A stretch of DNA of 53,760 nt, taken from Bacteroidales bacterium. Lineage in GTDB: Bacteria > Bacteroidota > Bacteroidia > Bacteroidales > UBA932. The position numbers were made by a program, and so were the translations under genes. The notes under the pieces were generated by a model. The model saw only the letters and a program-made list of their open reading frames with translations, did no database searches and was not told the DNA's origin. This document shows positions 42,466-50,455 of this stretch, one piece after another; the stretch's first letter is position 1; every line of letters starts with the position of its first letter. The DNA lies in contig JAGCWD010000075.1 in NCBI GenBank assembly GCA_017962025.1, forward strand, positions 1-53,760, in the 5' to 3' direction.

Positions 42466-44583
42466 TTACTTGAAGACAGGGCGCTGAACCAGCCATTCTG
42501 GGCGGGTTGTGGGTTCACCCTTATGGTTCACGAAGGTGAGGGTGCCGTTTATGTCCTTCAACTCCATCAGCATCATAGGCCTGGGATGGTAGTTGCCTCT
42601 GAGTGGAATAAGTCCTTCACAATGGGTGTGCATGATCATGAACATCCGTCCATGACTGTCGGTGAAGATCTCTCCATTGTGCCCGGCTCCATTCAAGAGT
42701 GCATCAGACCTGTCTGACTTCAGTACCGGGGTCGGTTCCGGCCATTCACCGTCAAGACGGTCTGAAACCGAGACACAGAGGGTATAATCGGCATCGTTGT
42801 AAAAGCCTTTGGAGCAGAAGTAATAATATTTCTCACCGTGCTTGTAGAGGTATCCTCCCTCATAAGCCTGGGTAATGTAATGCGCCTTGCTGCCCGGACG
42901 ATATTTAAGGCCGTCCTTAGTCAATTCGCGTACGAAATTACCCTTGCTGTTGACATCTCCCCAAACCAGATATATCCGGCCGTCATCATCCTTGAAGAAT
43001 TGTCCGTCCTGGGGAGTCGGATGCTCGGGGGTCCCTACGTTCAAAGTGTTGACATAACGGAATTCTCCATCGATGTTATCTGCTACGCAGACCACCTGCC
43101 TGTCATTCTCCATCGATACGAAGAGGGTCAGGTACACAACCACCTTCCCGTTGATCAGGGCAGGACTGGGAGCCCAGTAGTTTATCCTGGTTGTTGCACC
43201 TGTCTTCATAGGGTCCTTCTTTCCGTCGCCGAAAGGATCATTGGGTGAAGGTCCTGGGAACATATTCCTGTAGAACTCCCAATTGCAGAGGTCACGGCTC
43301 CTGTAGATCCGTATCGGGAAACCGGTGCCGAAGCAATAGAACCAATCCCCGATCTGGACCACTGAAGGGTCAGGGCAATCGAAATCGGAAACCGGGTTGA
43401 GGATGAGATTATTGTCTTTCAAAGATTTGCGGGCTGAAAGAAGGTATGGTTCAGCAGCCGAGAAGAAGTCCGGAACATCTGAGGTATAGCTTTCGTCCAG
43501 TACGACTTTGGCTCCGGTTCTGGCGCTTTCTACGGCGGCCGTCAGGATCTCCACCACTGTAAGGTTGTTCTCGAGTGCGGAGAGATCCGTTGGAGCAATC
43601 TCGATTTCCTTACGGACGGCAGCTGCCAGGTAGCGGAAAGGATTGTCAATAGGAGCTTCCAAGGCAGGAACCTCTATACCTGGTTTCCCGGCAGCATCTG
43701 AAACATGCTTCGGGTCGGACTGGTACAGGAATCCGTCTTTTCCATAAACGAACATATCCTTACGGTTGTAGGGCCAGCACCATGAGGCATTGATCTGTAC
43801 GGTAGTCCCGGGATATTCCACGACTATGGTTGCGTCATCATCGACGCGGGGATACTTATCCGGCTTGTTGCGCTTCAGGACTGCATAGACGCTCGTCGGT
43901 CTCTGGCCGTTAAGGAGCCAGGTGGCGAGGTTTGCACCATAGCAGCCGAAGTCCATGACTGCACCGCCTCCGTTGAGCACAGGGTCTGTCAGCCAGTCCA
44001 GGAACTTCTGGCTGCAGCCGATCTCGACCGGGCCCTGATGTCCGTCATAAACCTCGATACGGTGGACGGGGCCGATTTTACCAGCCTCTACCGACTGTTT
44101 TACGAAACGGTTCGAGGCGTACCAGGTTGTTTCGTAGTTGGTAAGCAGCAGTATTCCATGCCTGCGGGCAAGTGCAGCCATCCTCCGTGCATCCTGTAAT
44201 GTAGTTGCCAGGGGCTTCTCGACCATGACATGGATTCCGCGAGGAGCGCAGGCCTCAACAACTTTGATATGGTCCTTGATCGGTCCATAGGCGACAACTG
44301 CTTCCGGCTTGGTTTCGTCGAGCATTTTTTCCAGGTCGGAATAAAATGCATTTTCTGGAAGCAATCTGACCAATGAGTTAGAATGCAGATAACGGGCATC
44401 GGCTTCCCAGACTCCCACTACCTGGATGTCCTTTCCCTGCCTGAGCTGGGAGACAACGCCGTTGAGATGGTCATGGGTGACGCCTGCGACCCCAATTCGT
44501 AAAGGTTCTGCAGCTGAAACAGTTGCGCCAAATGCTGCCAATAGAATCATAATCGGCAGAAGTCGTTTGTAAAAGTTCGTCAT
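42466..44583 (-). CDS. Exported fusion: Gfo/Idh/MocA oxidoreductase with GH43-like glycosidase
   Basis: The 705-residue protein has a signal peptide (MTNFYKRLLPIMILLAAFGATVSA). Residues about 27-375 form a Rossmann domain (RIGVAGVTHDH) and an alpha/beta domain with the EKP motif (HVMVEKPLA) and GGGAVMDFGCYG, typical of Gfo/Idh/MocA NAD(P)-dependent oxidoreductases. Residues about 395-705 are a five-bladed propeller with DCPDPSVVQ, TPQDGQFFKDDDGRIYLVW and QAYEGGYLYKHGEKYYYF, the GH43-type Asp/Asp/Glu arrangement. The two halves join without a stop. An exported NAD enzyme would need tightly held cofactor, as in GH109. It follows the S41 protease gene by 10 bases. Confidence 0.88.
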   Translation of the reverse strand: MTNFYKRLLPIMILLAAFGATVSAAEPLRIGVAGVTHDHLNGVVSQLRQGKDIQVVGVWEADARYLHSNSLVRLLPENAFYSDLEKMLDETKPEAVVAYGPIKDHIKVVEACAPRGIHVMVEKPLATTLQDARRMAALARRHGILLLTNYETTWYASNRFVKQSVEAGKIGPVHRIEVYDGHQGPVEIGCSQKFLDWLTDPVLNGGGAVMDFGCYGANLATWLLNGQRPTSVYAVLKRNKPDKYPRVDDDATIVVEYPGTTVQINASWCWPYNRKDMFVYGKDGFLYQSDPKHVSDAAGKPGIEVPALEAPIDNPFRYLAAAVRKEIEIAPTDLSALENNLTVVEILTAAVESARTGAKVVLDESYTSDVPDFFSAAEPYLLSARKSLKDNNLILNPVSDFDCPDPSVVQIGDWFYCFGTGFPIRIYRSRDLCNWEFYRNMFPGPSPNDPFGDGKKDPMKTGATTRINYWAPSPALINGKVVVYLTLFVSMENDRQVVCVADNIDGEFRYVNTLNVGTPEHPTPQDGQFFKDDDGRIYLVWGDVNSKGNFVRELTKDGLKYRPGSKAHYITQAYEGGYLYKHGEKYYYFCSKGFYNDADYTLCVSVSDRLDGEWPEPTPVLKSDRSDALLNGAGHNGEIFTDSHGRMFMIMHTHCEGLIPLRGNYHPRPMMLMELKDINGTLTFVNHKGEPTTRPEWLVQRPVFK

Positions 44584-44593
44584 ATATAATTAC

Positions 44594-46207
44594 TTAGAAA
44601 CTAATCAGCGGTTTGGTAAGTGCTTCCTTCAGCTGGTCATCGTAGCGTAGGCGGACCTTGATACCGGCCTCCTGGAAATAGTAGCGTACCATTATTTCCT
44701 CCTCGATGAAAGGCACGATTTCGTCTCTCTTGAGATTGAGGAAGGTTTCCTTGTCCATCTCAAGGGCCTTCTGCATGGCGTCTATCTGGTCTTTCATGCT
44801 CTCTGACAGGCCGTCCTTCTCGAGTTCCTTCTTCACCTGGTCGAAGTAGGTCTTGGCGCTGGAACGATAGTCGAATTCCTTTGTTTTGGCAAACTCCACG
44901 AAATCTTTCCAGTCGGCATCGCCCATAGTCCAGTCTTCAGGAACACTCTTGTGCTCCTTCACGAACTTGATAGCATAATCCTGGATGATCGATGAATACA
45001 CCAATGAATATGTCAGGCGGCTATATTCATGGCCCTTGACAATCACGTCGGGGGTGATTCCGCCACCGTCCTTCACGATCCTTCCGTGGGCCGTCTTGAA
45101 TTCGTGGGCAAGGGAATCGGGGATGTATCCTACGCTGCCATCCTCGTTCCGGTGAGCATAATCAATGGCCTGGACACAACGTCCTGAAGGGGTATAGTAC
45201 TTAGCCGTAGTGACTTTCAACTGCCCGTTGTAAGGCAAAGGCCTGATGCTCTGCACCAGACCCTTTCCGAAGGTTCTGGTGCCCATAATGGTAGCCCTGT
45301 CGAGATCCTGGAGGGCACCGGTCACGATTTCGGAAGAAGATGCAGATCCTGAATCCACCATCACTATCAATGGCATTTCAGTATCGATGGGTTCAGAGGT
45401 TGTCTTGTAAACCTGTTCGCTTATTCCCTGGCCCTTAGACGAGACCACGAGGGAACCCTTCGGAACGAAGAGTGAGACTATGTTGATCGCTTCGTTCATC
45501 AGACCGCCGCCATTGCCGCGAAGGTCCAGCACGAGCTTCTTCATTCCCTGCTTCTTGAGTTTCAGGATGGCATTGCGTATGTCCCCGGAGACATTCTCTG
45601 TAAAACCGCTCTGATAGATGTAGCCGGTCTCGGCATCCAGCATCCCTGCATATTCAACATCAGGAAGATGGATCCTTTCGCGGACGACGTTGATTTCCAC
45701 GATTTCATCCGTATAGACTTTCTTTACCTTGAACTTGACAGTGGTTCCGGGTTTTCCCTTCATCCTGTCAGAACACTCCTGGCTTGTAAGTCCATGGGTT
45801 GAAACGCCGTCTATCTCCAGGATCTCATCCCCGCAGCGCAGTCCATACCTGACAGCAGGGGATCCGGCATAGGGCTCGTTGATGATCACGTTGCCGTCCT
45901 TGTCGGGTTTGTAGATAACTGCACCGATGCCTCCATAGCTCTTGCTGACCATCATCTGGAGGTCTTCATTCTCCTCTTCAGGAATATAGATGGTGTAAGG
46001 ATCGAGAGCATCCAGCATGGCATCTATTCCGGCTCTTTCGATGCGGTCCACCGGAAGGGAGTCCACGTAGGACCGGTTGAGTTCCTTGATAATTGCATTC
46101 TGGATTTCAGTCCACTGTCCGAGTTTGAAATTCTGGGACTGTGCGGTGGCCGCCGAGCAGCTGATAAGGATTGCCACTGCGGCGGCTATGATAGTTTTTG
46201 TCTTCAT
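44594..46207 (-). CDS. C-terminal processing protease, S41 family with PDZ domain
   Basis: ATG 46207 is selected because GGAG (46216-46219) lies 8 bases before it and it opens a signal peptide (MKTKTIIAAAVAILISCSAATA). The protein has 537 residues. A PDZ domain (YGGIGAVIYKPDKDG to VKFKVKKVYTDE) spans about 80-170. The peptidase domain contains YIYQSGFTENV, LDLRGNGGG, the serine region VDSGSASSSEIV and the lysine region GTRTFGKGLVQ. It cleaves periplasmic proteins at their C-termini. The C-terminal ~150 residues are helical. It is divergent from the M61 peptidase and upstream of the oxidoreductase-GH43 fusion. Confidence 0.93.
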   Translation of the reverse strand: MKTKTIIAAAVAILISCSAATAQSQNFKLGQWTEIQNAIIKELNRSYVDSLPVDRIERAGIDAMLDALDPYTIYIPEEENEDLQMMVSKSYGGIGAVIYKPDKDGNVIINEPYAGSPAVRYGLRCGDEILEIDGVSTHGLTSQECSDRMKGKPGTTVKFKVKKVYTDEIVEINVVRERIHLPDVEYAGMLDAETGYIYQSGFTENVSGDIRNAILKLKKQGMKKLVLDLRGNGGGLMNEAINIVSLFVPKGSLVVSSKGQGISEQVYKTTSEPIDTEMPLIVMVDSGSASSSEIVTGALQDLDRATIMGTRTFGKGLVQSIRPLPYNGQLKVTTAKYYTPSGRCVQAIDYAHRNEDGSVGYIPDSLAHEFKTAHGRIVKDGGGITPDVIVKGHEYSRLTYSLVYSSIIQDYAIKFVKEHKSVPEDWTMGDADWKDFVEFAKTKEFDYRSSAKTYFDQVKKELEKDGLSESMKDQIDAMQKALEMDKETFLNLKRDEIVPFIEEEIMVRYYFQEAGIKVRLRYDDQLKEALTKPLISF

Positions 46208-46225
46208 ATTCATTTCTCCGTAATG

Positions 46226-46233
46226 CAAAAATA
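46226..46233 (-). promoter_or_regulatory. -7 box for the S41 protease gene
   Basis: The minus strand reads TATTTTTG, matching TAnnTTTG, about 19 bases upstream of ATG 46207. On the plus strand TATTTTTA near 46257 may serve the divergent M61 gene but has one mismatch. Confidence 0.5.
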
Positions 46234-46268
46234 GTAAATATCGTGCCATTAATTATTATTTTTACGTT

Positions 46269-47741
46269 ATGAAACACCTGGTCCTTCCTTTGATGGCCGC
46301 ATTGGCCATATTTGTATCTTGTTCAAAGAATCACGATACTTCATACGATATCTCTTATCGTATCTCTTTCGAACCAGAAGAGCACTATATCAACGTAAGG
46401 ATGCTCTACACTCCTTCAAAACCAGGAAAAGACAAAGTTACTTTCAAGATGCCGGTATGGGCGCCAGGCTACTATATCATAATGGATTATCCAAAGTATC
46501 TTAGCGACTTTGAAGTGTACGATACTTCCGGGAGACCGGTAAAATGGGAGAAGTCCGGAAAGAACAACTGGATTGTGGATCACACGGACACTTTGGATGT
46601 CCGTTACAGGATATTTGCTGACGCAATGTCGGTGGCAGACAGCAGGGTGACCTCTAAAGGGGCATTGGTCGCTCCTAACGGAGTATTCCTCTACAAGGAC
46701 ACAGACCACCCGGTGTCAGTGACCATAGACCTTCCTGCCGGATGGGAGAAGATATCGACTTCCCTGCAGTCTCATGACGGTGCCTATGAGGCGGCAGATT
46801 TTGATAGTCTCTATGACTCTCCGTTCCTTATCGGCAACCATCTTACACAATTCGTAAAACAAGACGGTATCGTCTATGAATTCGCAGTCCAGTCTCCACA
46901 GGGCTTTGAAGAGAGTCCGATTTCCAAGGATTTCCTCGCAGGAGTGAGGGAAGCAGTGAAGATATTCGGAGACACTCCATATAAGTCTTATCATCTGTTG
47001 CTTCTAGGGCAAGGACCAGGCGGGTTGGAACATCAATCCTCACAGGCCGACTACACTGCCGGAAGTTGGGACTTCACATCAAGGGAAAGCTACCTCAGCA
47101 TGCTGAGGTTCATTTCTCATGAATATCTCCACTGCTACAACGTAAAGGCCATCCGCCCGGTTGAACTTGGTCCCTTCGATTATGACAAGGAGGTTTACAC
47201 GCCCTTGCTCTGGTTCAGCGAAGGCATAACCTGCTATTACGAAAGTGTCATTCTCGACAGGGCCGGAGCAGAGACCTTCCAGGAACACCTGGACTTCCTG
47301 GCCAGATACATAAAAGACACTGAGAACACTGAAGGACGAAAGCACATGAGCATGCGCCAGAGCAGCTATGACATCTGGCTGAATTTCTTCAACCGCTCGG
47401 CAAACTCCTCAGAGACTACCATTTCCTATTATGTCAAGGGTCCTGTCATAGGGTTTTTGATGGACCTTAAGATCCAGACTCTCTCAGGTGGGATAAAAAG
47501 CCTTGACGACCTGATGAACCTTCTGTATTGGAGATACTACAAAGAAAAAGGTAGAGGATTCACCGAGGAGGAGTTCTGGGCAGCAGCTGAAGAGGTTGCC
47601 GGCAGCAGCCTTGAACAGATTCGCCGCTACGTTGACACTACCGAAGAAATCGATTACGATTCTATCCTGGAGCCTGCAGGATTCCATCTCGACAGGGAAT
47701 CCTGGACTCTGACATATTCTAGGAATAGACAAGAAAACTAA
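46269..47741 (+). CDS. M61 family (glycyl aminopeptidase-like) lipoprotein peptidase
   Basis: The 490-residue protein has a lipoprotein signal MKHLVLPLMAALAIFVSC (Cys18). The N-terminal beta domain (YDISYRISFEPEEHYINVRM) and the catalytic domain resemble M61. GGLEH (251-255) binds the peptide N-terminus, the zinc site is HEYLH (284-288), and the third ligand Glu lies in LWFSEGITCYYES (about 316). M61 enzymes remove N-terminal Gly or Ala. It lacks the C-terminal PDZ domain of longer M61 proteins (about 600 residues), hence the shorter length. It is divergent from the S41 protease, and repeat B starts 46 bases after it. Confidence 0.92.
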   Translation: MKHLVLPLMAALAIFVSCSKNHDTSYDISYRISFEPEEHYINVRMLYTPSKPGKDKVTFKMPVWAPGYYIIMDYPKYLSDFEVYDTSGRPVKWEKSGKNNWIVDHTDTLDVRYRIFADAMSVADSRVTSKGALVAPNGVFLYKDTDHPVSVTIDLPAGWEKISTSLQSHDGAYEAADFDSLYDSPFLIGNHLTQFVKQDGIVYEFAVQSPQGFEESPISKDFLAGVREAVKIFGDTPYKSYHLLLLGQGPGGLEHQSSQADYTAGSWDFTSRESYLSMLRFISHEYLHCYNVKAIRPVELGPFDYDKEVYTPLLWFSEGITCYYESVILDRAGAETFQEHLDFLARYIKDTENTEGRKHMSMRQSSYDIWLNFFNRSANSSETTISYYVKGPVIGFLMDLKIQTLSGGIKSLDDLMNLLYWRYYKEKGRGFTEEEFWAAAEEVAGSSLEQIRRYVDTTEEIDYDSILEPAGFHLDRESWTLTYSRNRQEN

Positions 47742-47787
47742 AACCTATTCATTGAAACTCGTCAGTCCGGCAGGTCATGGGGTTTTT

Positions 47788-47899
47788 GCCGTGATTTGTA
47801 ACTAATTGTAAATGTTATAGTTGTTGTAAGGTCATCCCTTTAATTTGAGGGGAAGGCTATGTCTTATTAGGTTAGAATCAATGCCATACAAATCACGGC
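47788..47899 (+). repeat. Structured 112-bp repeat, copy B (left flank of the transposase)
   Basis: The ends are GCCGTGATTTGTAAC (47788-47802) and AAATCACGGC (47890-47899). The central hairpin is degenerate: GTCATCCC (47831-47838) pairs with GGGGAAGGC with one mismatch and a wobble. The transposase stop codon (47832-47834) lies inside, so its last 22 codons are part of the repeat. Confidence 0.8.
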
Positions 47900-48815
47900 C
47901 ATCATTTATGGCCTGACAACGCAGAAACCTTTCTACATGCATTTTTGTGGCCCCTGGTATGATTGAAAGCTTCCTGCGGAGAATCATAAGGTCTTTCACT
48001 GGCATTTCGTGGAATCGATAATTCCTTTTCCATTGTTTCATTATTACCAACAGCATCGACAGGTAAGGTGAATAGTCTTCCCAAGGCTCATAAAAATCAT
48101 TTTCGGAACCTGATGTAGAATATATGGCGGAAAGTGCATTGTCAAGGCTGCCGAAATGGGAAATGAAAGACGACTTATCCATGAAAAAGTATTTGACAAT
48201 AATATAGTCAGTTATCTGTGCCTTTTCTATTTGGTTCAGTCCATCAAAAACTCTTTCCAGCAGCTTGTAATTAAGGCTCTGCCCTCTTTTAAAACTTCCG
48301 TCAACCAATGCCAGCGCGTTTCTCATTTTGAAACGGCAATTCCGCTTTACCAGTTTCTCCGAAAAAGGATGGTCGGACTGGAGATACGCCAATAGATTCC
48401 ATTTATACATTATTGCCGATTTGACCAGTTTTCCGGCAGCCGGGTTGTTGACAATGTAAATTAAACATGAGCGATGAAGTTTACCGGAGGTTTTGGGAAC
48501 ATATCCACAGGGTATCAATAGTTTCCCGGTCAGACCGTATTCCTCGTTGTAGCCTTTTGTGAAGATTGAGGAAAGATCTCTGAGAAACGCTTTCAGGGTA
48601 GCGTGTGTCCGGGCTTTGCTGCAAGCGTGATAGTGATTGAACATGATGCAGAACGCCTCTGTAATGATATGGTACCTCCTTGTCAGGACACTGAATAATG
48701 TGTAGAAGAAAAGATAGTCTTCAGTACGGTAGAACAGGACGCTGCCGTTGATTGATTTTCCATAAATGTGATGGAACGAACCGTCCCTGTAAAACTTGTT
48801 TCTGACAGTTTTCAT
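47832..48815 (-). CDS. RAYT-like HUH (Y1) transposase, IS200-type fold
   Basis: The 327-residue protein has the Y1 single-strand transposase core: an N-terminal FHHIYGKSINGS strand, the HUH motif His61-Tyr62-His63 in MFNHYHA, and the likely nucleophile Tyr120 in LIYIVNNPAAG, a variant of the YIHxNP block of REP-associated tyrosine transposases. A long helical C-terminal region (about 150-327) is extra compared with IS200 TnpA. It is bracketed by two copies of a structured repeat, as RAYT genes are by REP sequences, and has no second ORF. RAYTs cut and move single-stranded DNA hairpins. It is AT-richer than its neighbours, and a -7 box lies at 48835. Confidence 0.88.
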   Translation of the reverse strand: MKTVRNKFYRDGSFHHIYGKSINGSVLFYRTEDYLFFYTLFSVLTRRYHIITEAFCIMFNHYHACSKARTHATLKAFLRDLSSIFTKGYNEEYGLTGKLLIPCGYVPKTSGKLHRSCLIYIVNNPAAGKLVKSAIMYKWNLLAYLQSDHPFSEKLVKRNCRFKMRNALALVDGSFKRGQSLNYKLLERVFDGLNQIEKAQITDYIIVKYFFMDKSSFISHFGSLDNALSAIYSTSGSENDFYEPWEDYSPYLSMLLVIMKQWKRNYRFHEMPVKDLMILRRKLSIIPGATKMHVERFLRCQAINDGRDLYGIDSNLIRHSLPLKLKG

Positions 48816-48834
48816 AGCTTAATGTTTAGTGATG

Positions 48835-48842
48835 CAAAATTA
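48835..48842 (-). promoter_or_regulatory. -7 box for the transposase gene
   Basis: The minus strand reads TAATTTTG, matching TAnnTTTG, 20 bases upstream of ATG 48815. No -33 element at canonical distance, so expression is probably low. Confidence 0.45.
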
Positions 48843-48874
48843 GGATTTTCGGGCGCAAAAGCAATAATGAAATA

Positions 48875-48987
48875 GCCGTGATTTATAACTGTCTGGATGA
48901 TAACAAATTAGCCTAATGCCATCCCCCTAAAAATGGGGGATGACTTCTGCTTAAATTGTTGGGTAAAAGCTATTTACGAATCACGGC
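48875..48987 (+). repeat. Structured 113-bp repeat, copy C (right flank of the transposase)
   Basis: The ends are GCCGTGATTTATAAC (48875-48889) and GAATCACGGC (48978-48987). The central stem is CATCCCCC (48920-48927) with GGGGGATG (48935-48942), loop 7 bases. It begins 60 bases before the transposase start and ends 2 bases from the recO stop codon, in the same orientation as copies A and B. Confidence 0.85.
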
Positions 48988-48989
48988 CT

Positions 48990-49688
48990 CTACCCGTAGA
49001 TCTCCCTCAGGACGGCGAGGGAGCGGACGTTGACGGCTGATTCGGTGTGGAATTCAATGTATTTCAGGATGGATTCGGCTATCGCATTACGGTCGGCGCC
49101 GGAGAGGGGGAGGAGGAGGGCCTCGGCGAAGGGCAGATTCAAAAGTGCTTCCACGGCCTTCAGGTTCTTGCCGGAAGAAGAGCCTTCGCCACGTTCAGGA
49201 TGACTGTCGGAGAACGAGGCGATAAACGGAGCCAGCCCTGCAGTGTCAGGATCGAAGCCCAAGGCTGAGCAGAGATTCAGCAGGAACATCAGGTGGAAAT
49301 TGGCGAAGTCGCTTTCCAGGGCATCCAGCGTAAGTATCTGGCCCTTGAGCCAATCCGCCAGTCCGTCTTCATTGGTCTGGTCTTTTACCACCCGGTAGAG
49401 CACTTCGCTCATGAAGAGCGTCATTGTGTTTTTGTGAATATTGTTCCTGATTCCATTAAGGGGAGTGACGCTGACGAAGTTCCTGGCGAACCATAGGTCG
49501 GACTTGGGATTCTCGGTCACTTCGGCCTGGAGGATGTTCAAAGGAAGGAACAGGGCCATTGCCGTCTTTGGACTGACCTTGACCAGGAAGCCGTGGCGTC
49601 CATATTCCGCACTCAGCGTGTGCAGGACTATGGAATTCTCCCCGAATTTGGTGTGGTTAAGGACTATGAGCTCGGCCTTGGATTTCAT
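48990..49688 (-). CDS. recO: DNA repair protein RecO with a repeat-derived insertion
   Basis: The 232-residue protein has the RecO N-terminal OB fold (KAELIVLNHTKFGENSIVLHTLSAEYGRHGFLVK) and a helical C-terminal domain (FHLMFLLNLCSALGFDP). RecO helps load RecA onto gapped DNA in the RecFOR pathway. It contains the unusual segment SDSHPERGEGSSSGKN (about 160-175), the translated product of a dispersed repeat (49181-49204), in a position that can tolerate a loop. The start overlaps the rdgB stop in an ATGA junction, so translation is coupled. Repeat C follows its stop at once. Confidence 0.9.
   Translation of the reverse strand: MKSKAELIVLNHTKFGENSIVLHTLSAEYGRHGFLVKVSPKTAMALFLPLNILQAEVTENPKSDLWFARNFVSVTPLNGIRNNIHKNTMTLFMSEVLYRVVKDQTNEDGLADWLKGQILTLDALESDFANFHLMFLLNLCSALGFDPDTAGLAPFIASFSDSHPERGEGSSSGKNLKAVEALLNLPFAEALLLPLSGADRNAIAESILKYIEFHTESAVNVRSLAVLREIYG
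49181..49204 (-). repeat. HPER/HSER-type dispersed repeat fragment inside recO
   Basis: On the minus strand this reads GTCATCCTGAACGTGGCGAAGGCT, similar to the two units in the rdgB 3' end. In this reading frame it encodes SHPERGEGS. It keeps the recO frame open. Confidence 0.7.
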
Positions 49689-50380
49689 GTTTCAGATTCT
49701 TCGCAGCGCTCAGAATGAGAGGGGCGCTCAGGATGACAGGGGGCGTTGAGGAAGTCAGCCATCGCGCGGAGGGCCTTCCCCCTGTGGGAAATTTCGTTTT
49801 TCTGCTCTTCGGTAATGTCGGCGGCAGTGAGGCCGGGATATTCATCAGGAATGAATATGGGGTCGTAGCCGAAACCTCCCCGTCCGGATTTCTCCCGGGC
49901 AATGGTGCCGTCCATTATTCCCTCGAACTGGTGGACTTCCCCTTTCAGGATAAGGGTAACTACGCTGCGGAACCTGGCCCTTCTGGAAACGGGTGCTGCA
50001 GAGTGCTGTCCAGGGGTTTCATCATCTTGGCAGGGTGCCGCTTCTTCCAGTGCCGCCAGTTCGGCGAGCACTTTGTCCATATTCTTGCCGAAGTCCTTTC
50101 CCTCTCCGGCATAGCGGGCTGTATATACCCCAGGAGCACCTCCGAGAGCATCTACTTCCAGTCCGGTGTCATCAGCGAAGCAGTCGCATCCAAGGTGTTC
50201 GTAGATATATTCAGCCTTCTGGAGGGAGTTTTCTTCGAGGGTCAGTCCCGTCTCTGGAATGTCCTCGGTGAGGCCGTAATCCGCAGGGGTGAAAAGTTCG
50301 AATCTTTCCCCAAGGATTTCGGAAGCCTCACGGAGTTTTCCGCGGTTGCCTGTAGCGAAAACGATTTTTGTGATTTCCAT
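49685..50380 (-). CDS. rdgB: RdgB/HAM1-type non-canonical purine NTP pyrophosphatase
   Basis: ATG 50380 gives 231 residues; a much longer open frame upstream lies antisense to purM and is not expected to be coding. Motifs are FATGNRGKLREA (7-18), FADDTGLEVDALGGAPGVYTARYAG in parts, and GRGGFGYDPIF. The enzyme removes ITP, XTP and dITP from the nucleotide pool. Two features are odd. A loop of about 20 residues (EEAAPCQDDETPGQHSAAPVS) precedes RRARFRSV, where relatives are short. The C-terminal tail HPERPSHSERCEESET comes from a dispersed repeat. The stop overlaps the recO start (ATGA). Confidence 0.93.
   Translation of the reverse strand: MEITKIVFATGNRGKLREASEILGERFELFTPADYGLTEDIPETGLTLEENSLQKAEYIYEHLGCDCFADDTGLEVDALGGAPGVYTARYAGEGKDFGKNMDKVLAELAALEEAAPCQDDETPGQHSAAPVSRRARFRSVVTLILKGEVHQFEGIMDGTIAREKSGRGGFGYDPIFIPDEYPGLTAADITEEQKNEISHRGKALRAMADFLNAPCHPERPSHSERCEESET
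49694..49741 (-). repeat. Two dispersed HSER-type repeat units at the rdgB 3' end
   Basis: On the minus strand, TCATCCTGAGCGCC is followed by TCATTCTGAGCGCTGCGAAGA, two units of a widespread bacterial repeat whose translation reads HSERSEES-like. They form the last codons of rdgB and end just before its stop. Confidence 0.75.
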
Positions 50381-50383
50381 GAG

Positions 50384-50435
50384 TACAAATATCCGAAAAA
50401 CACGGGTAAAATCCACCGGAATGGTTAAATTTGTA
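50384..50435. promoter_or_regulatory. Divergent promoter region of purM and rdgB with inverted repeat
   Basis: TAAATTTG (50426-50433) is a -7 box for purM, 22 bases before its ATG. On the minus strand GATATTTG (50386-50393) is a near match for rdgB. The heptamers TACAAAT (50384-50390) and ATTTGTA (50429-50435) are exact inverted repeats that include both boxes. No riboswitch or PUR-box was recognised. Confidence 0.5.
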
Positions 50436-50455
50436 GATACTAATTCTGAAAAGCC

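Noticed and set aside
47742..47787. Terminator search after the M61 peptidase gene
   Set aside because: The stretch contains GGGGTTTTT but no convincing stem before it.
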